A stretch of 10,566 bases of DNA from positions 1 to 10,566 of the forward strand of contig CALDNN010000157.1 of assembly GCA_937915455.1 (NCBI GenBank), written 5' to 3'. The translations under genes were made by a program, and so were the position numbers. Below, in pieces: positions 6,693 through 10,566 of this stretch. The notes beneath the pieces are model-generated. The model had not been told where the DNA came from. It ran no database searches and saw only the letters and a list, made by a program, of their open reading frames with translations. This DNA is from Pelethousia sp002409725. GTDB taxonomy: Bacteria > Bacillota > Clostridia > Christensenellales > CAG-138. Each line of letters starts with the position of its first letter. The stretch's first letter is position 1.

Positions 6693-8108
6693 TTATTCCT
6701 CCCCCGCCCCGTCGGCCCCTGTCTTTTTCTTGGGGGCGCGCTTGGCGGGCTTTTTCTCCGCCTCGGTGTCCAGCTCTTCGGAAGCCTCGGCCTTTTCCTT
6801 TTTGGCCTTGGCCTTCTTGGGCGCAATCTCCTTGGCGCTGTCCGTCATCACGGCCAGGGTCTTATCCACCATGACTTGATCCGCAAAATAAAGCTTGTCG
6901 TCCTCTGTGAGGGTATTCTCGAAATTCTCCGTGGTTTCGGGGCTGAAGCGGGTGGCGTATTCCGCCATCTTAGCGTTGATCTCCTCTGGGGTGGCCTGGA
7001 TATTCTCCGCCTTGCTGATGGCCTCGATGACCAACTGGCTCTTTACGCGCAGGAGGGAATCGGCCCTGCACTGATCCCGTAGCGCCGCCATATCCGTATT
7101 GGTATATTTGAGATAATCCTCCAAAGATAAGCCCTGCATGCTCAGCCGGTAGCGCATATCGTTCAGAAAGTTGTCGATCTGGCGCTCCACCATGGCTTCG
7201 GGGATGACCACGGTGGCGTTTTCCACGGCCTGGCGTACAACGTCGTTTTCCTTTTCAGTCTTCGCGTTCTTAGCGGCCTGCTCGAGCAGTTCCTGCTTTT
7301 TGGATTCGCGCAGCGCATCCAGGGTATCGAATTCGGAAACGTCTTTGGCGAATTCGTCATCCAGCTCGGGCAGCTCACGCACCTGCACGCCGTTCACCTT
7401 TACGGCGAAAACTGCCTCTTTGCCGGCAAGGTGCTCGGCGTGGTACTCCGCGGGGAAGGTGACTTTGATCTCCTTCTCCTCGCCGGTGGCCATGCCGATC
7501 ATCTGCTCCTCAAAGCCGGGGATAAAGCTGCCGCTGCCGATGACCAGCGTTTGGCCCTCGGCCGTGCCGCCGTCGAATTTAACGCCATCCACACTGCCGG
7601 AATAATCCAGGTTGACGGTATCGCCGTTCTCCACGGCGCGCTCCACATCCACCATGCGGGCAATGCCCTCGCGCAGCTGTTCAATGGCTGCGGAGACCTC
7701 TTCGTCCGTAACATTATACGCATGCTTTTCTACTTCTATACCCTTGTACTGCCCCAGCTCCACCTCGGGCTTAACGGCCACTTCCAGGCTGAAAACCAGG
7801 GGGGTTTCGCCCTCGGGCAGGCTTTCGATGGAAACGTCGGGCCGATCCACCGGCTCGAGGCTATGCTCTTGAACGGCACTTTGGTAAGCTTCAGGGTAGA
7901 GAATATCGAAAGCGTCGTCAAAGAAGACCAGGGGGCCGTACATATTCTCGATCACCTTGCGGGGGGCCTTGCCCTTGCGGAAGCCGGGCACGTTATATTT
8001 CTTACCCGCGGTATGATAAGCCTGCTGGGTCGCCTCGTCGAATTTTGCCGCCGATATCTCGATGGTCAGCTTAACTTTGCTGCCCTCGAGCTTTTCCATA
8101 GTTGCCAT
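6693..8108 (-). CDS. tig: Trigger factor, ribosome-associated chaperone
   Basis: A 471-residue trigger factor that binds near the ribosome exit tunnel and shields nascent chains. The N-terminal ribosome-binding domain has the signature loop GFRKGK (42-47). A FKBP-like prolyl isomerase domain follows at about 160-245, including NGDTVNLDYSG and GSGSFIPGFEEQMIGM. The C-terminal chaperone arms run from about 250 to 430. The final 40 or so residues form a Lys/Ala/Glu-rich, low-complexity tail (KKAKAKKEKAE onward) that makes the protein longer than the roughly 430 residues usual for the family. The start has GGAGG five bases upstream; an internal Met4 is possible but less well placed. It is the first gene of the tig-clpP-clpX operon. 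Confidence 0.97.
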   Translation of the reverse strand: MATMEKLEGSKVKLTIEISAAKFDEATQQAYHTAGKKYNVPGFRKGKAPRKVIENMYGPLVFFDDAFDILYPEAYQSAVQEHSLEPVDRPDVSIESLPEGETPLVFSLEVAVKPEVELGQYKGIEVEKHAYNVTDEEVSAAIEQLREGIARMVDVERAVENGDTVNLDYSGSVDGVKFDGGTAEGQTLVIGSGSFIPGFEEQMIGMATGEEKEIKVTFPAEYHAEHLAGKEAVFAVKVNGVQVRELPELDDEFAKDVSEFDTLDALRESKKQELLEQAAKNAKTEKENDVVRQAVENATVVIPEAMVERQIDNFLNDMRYRLSMQGLSLEDYLKYTNTDMAALRDQCRADSLLRVKSQLVIEAISKAENIQATPEEINAKMAEYATRFSPETTENFENTLTEDDKLYFADQVMVDKTLAVMTDSAKEIAPKKAKAKKEKAEASEELDTEAEKKPAKRAPKKKTGADGAGEE

Positions 8109-8208
8109 GTTAACCTCCGAACGTTACGCTTTACTATATACGGCTCATACCGTCATACGAAGTATAGATTAACACACCCAAAGCCGATTTGCAATGCAAT
8201 TTTTCGCC

Positions 8209-8238
8209 GCATAATGCCTGTTTCCGTGAACATTATGC
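8209..8238. repeat. 8-bp inverted repeat over the tig promoter -10
   Basis: GCATAATG (8209-8216) and CATTATGC (8231-8238) are perfect inverted copies with 14 bases between them. One arm covers the proposed -10 CATAAT and the other lies about 8-16 bases into the transcript. The placement suits a repressor operator, or a leader hairpin if transcription starts farther upstream. Confidence 0.55.
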
Positions 8239-8260
8239 AACATTTTCGCATCGTGGTCAG
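8232..8260 (-). promoter_or_regulatory. Probable promoter of the tig-clpP-clpX operon
   Basis: On the minus strand CTGACC (8260-8255) and CATAAT (8237-8232) are separated by 17 bases and match the housekeeping -35 and -10 in 4 of 6 and 5 of 6 positions. The transcript would start near 8225, giving a leader of about 117 bases. A perfect TTGACA just upstream (8269-8264) with GAAAAT (8247-8242) at 16 bases is an overlapping alternative. A TATACT at 8166-8161 has no matching -35. Confidence 0.5.
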
Positions 8261-8300
8261 CCTTGTCAACCGGCCGGGCATGATACGCTCTCGTTTGTAG

Positions 8301-8334
8301 GCGCGTCCCTTCGGCACTTACCGAAGGGACGCGC
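8301..8334. repeat. Perfect 14-bp hairpin between rubredoxin and tig
   Basis: GCGCGTCCCTTCGG (8301-8314) and its exact complement (8321-8334) flank a 6-base loop. It starts eight bases after the rubredoxin stop. Neither side carries a T-tract: the minus-strand continuation is CTACAAACGAG and the plus-strand one is TGCCTTGCTC. It probably marks the 3' end of the fprA-rubredoxin message, by stabilising the end or by non-canonical termination. Confidence 0.75.
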
Positions 8335-8342
8335 TGCCTTGC

Positions 8343-8498
8343 TCATTCCTCGTTGAAGGAGTCCTTACCTACGCCGCAAACGGGGCACACGAAATCATCC
8401 GGCACATCCGCCCAAGCGGTGCCCGGTGCGATGCCGGCATCCGGCTCGCCTGTGGCTTCATCATAAACATACCCGCATACGCTGCACACATACTTCAT
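8343..8498 (-). CDS. Rubredoxin
   Basis: A 51-residue one-iron electron carrier. The single Fe is held by Cys5-x2-Cys8 (YVCSVCGYVYD) and Cys38-x2-Cys41 (FVCPVCGVGKD), and the middle has the usual DAGIAPGT and DVPDDF segments. Length and order match the family nearly residue for residue. The start is taken at MKYVC, by family length; an ATG three codons upstream (8507) is nearly as good because GGGAAAGG lies close to both. A longer frame from a TTG at 8555 would add a Pro/Gly-rich leader with no counterpart in the family. The gene follows the flavodiiron gene fprA and is its likely direct electron donor. Confidence 0.95.
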   Translation of the reverse strand: MKYVCSVCGYVYDEATGEPDAGIAPGTAWADVPDDFVCPVCGVGKDSFNEE

Positions 8499-8517
8499 AG
8501 GTTTCATTTCCTTTCCC

Positions 8518-8533
8518 GGCCCGGCTCCGGGCC
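8518..8533. repeat. GC-rich palindrome before the rubredoxin ribosome binding site
   Basis: GGCCCGG and CCGGGCC are separated by two bases; six pairs with a four-base loop are sterically possible. It ends next to the GGGAAAGGA region that serves rubredoxin, so it could influence translation initiation. Confidence 0.45.
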
Positions 8534-8548
8534 GTAAGCGTTTATTCT

Positions 8549-8564
8549 CCGCCAAACGCGGCGG
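8549..8564. repeat. Short hairpin in the fprA-rubredoxin gap
   Basis: CCGCC and GGCGG pair over 5 bp around a 6-base loop. No T-tract follows on the minus strand, so termination here is unlikely. Confidence 0.35.
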
Positions 8565-8579
8565 GCTTCATAAAGGATG

Positions 8580-8597
8580 GCCGCCTTATTCGGCGGC
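8580..8597. repeat. Hairpin enclosing the fprA stop codon
   Basis: GCCGCC and GGCGGC form a 6-bp stem whose 6-base loop, GAATAA on the sense strand, contains the TAA stop of fprA. The bases after it (CATCCTTTATG) have no real T-tract. It is more likely a processing or stability element than a terminator. Confidence 0.4.
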
Positions 8598-9797
8598 GAG
8601 CAGAGATGCAGCCAGCGCCTCTGCCAGCGCGTCCAGCGCCGGAAGCTGCGCTGCTTTGAGGGTGGATCTGATGTTCAGGGTTTCATCTAAAAGGGTGATA
8701 TTCTTCATGCCGGCGATGATCTCCCGCATCAGCTTACCGGCCGCCGGGGCCCAAGAGCCGTTTTCCAAAATGGCCACGGTGCGGTTTTGCAGGTTATGAG
8801 CCTTCAAATCCAACAGCGCCGTTTCCATGGTGCCGAAAATGCCCATGTTATATGTGCTGGAAGCGAACACCAGGTGGCTGCAGCGGAAGGCCTCTGAAAC
8901 GATGGTAGCCGGATGGGTGTGGGATACATCATACATGGCGATGCGCCGCACGCCCCGCGCCGCCAGCTTGGCCGCCAAGATATCGGCCGCGTTCTCCGTG
9001 CCGCCGTAGATGGAGGCGTAGGCGATCATCACTGCCCGCTCCTCCGGAGTATACGCGCCCCATAGCTTATATTTCTCCACATACCAGCTAATATTCTCGC
9101 GCCACACCGGCCCATGCAGGGGGCATAGCAGGGCGATTTCCAGCCCGGCCGCCTTTTTGAGCAGGGCTAGGGTCTGTGGGCCGTATTTGCCTACGATGTT
9201 TCCATAATAGCGCCGGGCCTCGGGTAGCCATTCGGCTTCGAAATCCACCTCATCCGCAAAGAGGTTGCCGTTGATGGCCCCGAAAGTACCGAAAGCATCC
9301 GCAGAATAGAGCACCTTATCCGCTTCATCATAGGTGACCATGACTTCCGGCCAATGCACCATGGGGGCCATATAAAAGCGGAAGGTATGCCGCCCGGTGC
9401 AGAGGCTGTCCCCCTCAGCCACTACCACGGCCCGCTCATTCACATTAAAATCGAAGAACTGGGCGATCATGGCAACGGTCTTAGCGTTGCCCACGATGCG
9501 CATATCCGGGTAGCGCAGGAGCAGGTCGTCAAGATCGTTGCAATGATCCGGCTCCACATGGTTAACAACAAGGTAATCGAGGGGCCTCCCGGCCAGCAAA
9601 TAGGCCAAGTTCTCCAGGAGACGGCCGCGTACAGTGCGATCCACCGCGTCGAGCAGCACGGTCTTTTCATCTAAAACGAGATACGCGTTGTAGGACATGC
9701 CCCCGGGCGTGGGGATGGCGTTTTCAAAGAGGGTCAGCCGCCTGTCGCTGGCGCCTACCCAGTGCATATCGCTGGTGATCCTGATGGGGTTGTGCAT
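8586..9797 (-). CDS. fprA: A-type flavodiiron protein (O2 or NO reductase)
   Basis: A 403-residue flavodiiron protein that reduces O2 to water and/or NO to N2O in the cytoplasm, taking electrons from rubredoxin. The N-terminal metallo-beta-lactamase-like domain has all expected diiron ligands: His80, Glu82 and Asp84 in NHVEPDHC, His148 in MVHWPE, Asp167 in SADAFG and His228 in PLHGPVWR. These fall within two positions of those in the characterised rubredoxin:oxygen oxidoreductase. The C-terminal flavodoxin domain starts near residue 252 with the FMN phosphate loop ASIYGGTENAA (261-271). The start at 9797 has GGAGG nine bases upstream. A longer frame to 9941 has no good start signal, and its extra N-terminus is Arg-rich and unlike the family. 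Rubredoxin follows 87 bases downstream, which supports the assignment. O2 versus NO preference cannot be read from sequence. Confidence 0.96.
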   Translation of the reverse strand: MHNPIRITSDMHWVGASDRRLTLFENAIPTPGGMSYNAYLVLDEKTVLLDAVDRTVRGRLLENLAYLLAGRPLDYLVVNHVEPDHCNDLDDLLLRYPDMRIVGNAKTVAMIAQFFDFNVNERAVVVAEGDSLCTGRHTFRFYMAPMVHWPEVMVTYDEADKVLYSADAFGTFGAINGNLFADEVDFEAEWLPEARRYYGNIVGKYGPQTLALLKKAAGLEIALLCPLHGPVWRENISWYVEKYKLWGAYTPEERAVMIAYASIYGGTENAADILAAKLAARGVRRIAMYDVSHTHPATIVSEAFRCSHLVFASSTYNMGIFGTMETALLDLKAHNLQNRTVAILENGSWAPAAGKLMREIIAGMKNITLLDETLNIRSTLKAAQLPALDALAEALAASLLAAE

Positions 9798-9899
9798 GTT
9801 TGATTCCTCCCTGGGCCGTCGATGATAGGACCGGGCGATGGGCTCGGGTCGCAAACGCCCTCTTGCCGTGCCGCGCACAATGTGCAGTAGTCCATGTTT

Positions 9900-9929
9900 A
9901 TAATACACCCAAGATATGGGTCTCATCAA
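9900..9929 (-). promoter_or_regulatory. Probable promoter of fprA-rubredoxin
   Basis: On the minus strand TTGATG (9929-9924) and TATTAT (9905-9900) are separated by 18 bases, matching housekeeping -35 and -10 in 4 and 5 of 6 positions. The transcript would start near 9893 with a leader of about 95 bases. The spacer contains CCCA-5-TGGG (9908-9920) and the early leader contains the palindrome GCACAATGTGC (9875-9885); either could be an operator. A TTGACA at 9992-9987 is an alternative -35 but lacks a good -10. Confidence 0.5.
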
Positions 9930-10001
9930 GGCATTACGCAAAAAATATGTTCAGCCATGACGTTTTTCATCAAAAGTTTCACGCTTTGTCAAATTTTGGC
10001 C

Positions 10002-10030
10002 GCATATTCCCCCTTTTCACGGATATACTA
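10002..10030 (+). promoter_or_regulatory. Candidate plus-strand promoter, forespore sigma type
   Basis: GCATA (10002-10006), then 14 bases, then GGATATACTA (10021-10030). This fits the sigma-F pattern (a GYATA-like -35 and a GGnnAnAnT-like -10) with spacing one base short, and also resembles sigma-G (GCATA-17-TATACTA). TATACT alone would also suit the housekeeping sigma, but no TTGACA-like -35 is present. It points opposite to every gene in the window. Confidence 0.35.
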
Positions 10031-10035
10031 GGATC

Positions 10036-10137
10036 GAGGCGGTGGGATCAATGAAAATCCAGGCCGAATAACCTCGGCGAAGCCCGGCCGATTCAGGCGG
10101 GCATTCGGAATGGGCGGAAACACCGCCCATTTTATAT
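10036..10137 (+). ncRNA. Candidate small RNA or very short leader transcript, plus strand
   Basis: A transcript from the candidate promoter would run about 100 bases to a GC-rich hairpin followed by TTTTAT. Inside it GGAT pairs with ATCC (10046-10060), CCGAAT (10064-10069) can pair with ATTCGG (10103-10108), and nested within that GCCCG (10082-10086) can pair with CGGGC (10098-10102). A mini-frame ATG-AAA-ATC-CAG-GCC-GAA-TAA begins at 10051 after GGCGGTGGGA and would encode MKIQAE. I recognise no known RNA family. The nested pairing and terminator are seen directly; that it is transcribed is inference. Confidence 0.35.
10109..10136 (+). terminator. Plus-strand oriented terminator-like hairpin
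   Basis: AATGGGCGG (10109-10117) and CCGCCCATT (10123-10131) pair over 9 bp around AAACA, and the plus strand continues TTATAT. The minus-strand continuation is CCGAATG, without a T-tract, so it reads as a terminator only on the plus strand. No recognised plus-strand gene ends here. Confidence 0.5.
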
Positions 10138-10168
10138 GTCAAAAAAGTGGTCGAAACCACTTTTTGAC
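10138..10168. terminator. Bidirectional intrinsic terminator after cysteine synthase
   Basis: A 10-bp perfect stem, AAAAAGTGGT with ACCACTTTTT, around a four-base loop (CGAA on plus, TTCG on minus), with T-runs on both strands and further GTC/GAC pairing outside. It lies 24 bases after the stop of the cysteine synthase gene and would stop transcription from either side. Confidence 0.9.
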
Positions 10169-10191
10169 GCAAGAGTGCTTATATATTACCA

Positions 10192-10566
10192 TCAATCCAC
10201 AAAGAGGGGTGTGGAGAGATAGCGCTCGCCTGTATCGGGCAGCAGAGCGACTATATTCTTGCCCGCGTTCTCGGGCCGCTTGGCCAGCGCCGTGGCAGCC
10301 CACACGGCCGCGCCCGCCGAGATGCCCACCAGTAGGCCCTCTGCCTTGGTGATCTCCCTGCCGGTGGAAAAGGCATCCTCGTTCTTGACGGTAATGATCT
10401 CGTCGTAAATGCCGGTGTTCAGCACCTCGGGCACAAAGCCCGCGCCAATGCCCTGTATCTTATGCGGCCCTGGCCTGCCTCCGGATAATACCGGGGAATC
10501 CGCGGGTTCCACCACTACAACCTTAATATCCGGATTTTTGGATTTTAGATATTCGCCTACGCCGGT
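10192..10566 (-). CDS. cysK: Cysteine synthase (O-acetylserine sulfhydrylase), C-terminal part only
   Basis: The last 124 codons of a PLP-dependent enzyme that makes cysteine from O-acetylserine and sulfide; its start is beyond the high-coordinate edge. The first visible residues, TGVGEYLK, belong to the GTGGTxTGVG phosphate-binding region. VVEPADSPVLSGG and PHKIQGIGAGFVPEVLN follow, the latter being the best-known signature of the CysK group, then EGLLVGISAGAA, the conserved segment near the active site. The C-terminus ends YLSTPLFVD, where the YLST motif is typical of the family. The catalytic lysine lies outside the window. A cystathionine beta-synthase-like relative is possible, but the QGIGAGF signature favours CysK. 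A strong terminator follows the stop, so it is not in the fprA operon. Confidence 0.94.
   Translation of the reverse strand, partial: TGVGEYLKSKNPDIKVVVVEPADSPVLSGGRPGPHKIQGIGAGFVPEVLNTGIYDEIITVKNEDAFSTGREITKAEGLLVGISAGAAVWAATALAKRPENAGKNIVALLPDTGERYLSTPLFVD

Larger units (their letters stand above)
9798..10191. other. 394-base intergenic region between cysteine synthase and fprA
   Basis: No convincing protein gene lies here. From high to low coordinates it holds the bidirectional terminator, a second hairpin oriented for plus-strand termination, the candidate plus-strand RNA, the fprA promoter and the fprA leader. Frames crossing it lack start signals and family features. Confidence 0.7.

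Noticed and set aside
8154..8166. Resemblance of ATACGAAGTAT to a loxP arm
   Set aside because: A short palindromic match lacking the second arm and recombinase context; coincidence.
8255..8271. CtsR-like operator near the tig promoter (GGTCAGCCTTGTCAACC on plus)
   Set aside because: The two half-sites are spaced two bases apart instead of three and each departs from GGTCAAA, so the match is too poor to call.
8499..8555. Longer rubredoxin from a TTG start
   Set aside because: It adds a low-complexity leader absent from rubredoxins and runs through two hairpins; the 51-residue form matches the family length.
9798..9941. N-terminal extension of the flavodiiron protein by 48 codons
   Set aside because: Arg-rich residues unlike the family, no start signal, and it would begin upstream of the best promoter's -10 element; the start at 9797 has GGAGG and gives the standard length and ligand numbering.
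10036..10137. Possible tRNA, SRP RNA or known riboswitch in the candidate RNA
   Set aside because: No acceptor/T-loop pattern for tRNA, no GGAAGGAAGCA-type SRP core, and no riboswitch signature that I recognise.

Overview
The window reads as chromosomal DNA from a GC-rich, spore-forming anaerobe of the Firmicutes, class Clostridia; I cannot name the genus. The reasons are the tig-clpP-clpX block with a membrane-anchored LonB (a protease tied to forespore development in Bacillus), a flavodiiron protein paired with rubredoxin (typical of anaerobes that must remove O2 or NO), and AGGAGG-type ribosome binding sites before nearly every gene. All confident genes lie on the minus strand, so transcription runs from high to low coordinates.

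In transcription order: (a) 10192-10566 holds the last 124 codons of cysteine synthase and a strong bidirectional terminator. (b) 9798-10191 is a 394-base non-coding stretch. It holds the fprA promoter on the minus strand and, on the plus strand, a candidate promoter plus hairpin that may mark a small RNA. (c) fprA (8586-9797) and rubredoxin (8343-8498) form an electron-transfer pair, separated by 87 bases with three short hairpins. (d) A perfect 14-bp hairpin and a promoter region with a second inverted repeat precede tig-clpP-clpX (4779-8108), the core folding and ATP-dependent proteolysis operon, which ends at a classic intrinsic terminator. (e) A COG2509-type FAD-dependent oxidoreductase (3274-4671) follows, with its own terminator. 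(f) lonB (1410-3086), a DUF3810-type membrane protein with an HExxH motif (250-1362) and the 5' end of a probable CorA-like transporter (1-235) complete the window.

Functionally this is mostly housekeeping: protein folding and quality control (trigger factor, ClpXP, LonB), oxidative or nitrosative defence (FprA plus rubredoxin) and cysteine synthesis. The one departure from the familiar clostridial tig-clpP-clpX-lonB-lonA order is the oxidoreductase transcription unit between clpX and lonB, and the absence of lonA directly after lonB. I see no mobile element, CRISPR array, tRNA or rRNA. The most unusual signals are non-coding: the possible plus-strand RNA near 10002-10137, two conspicuous inverted repeats upstream of tig, and a possibly leaderless start for the DUF3810 gene.
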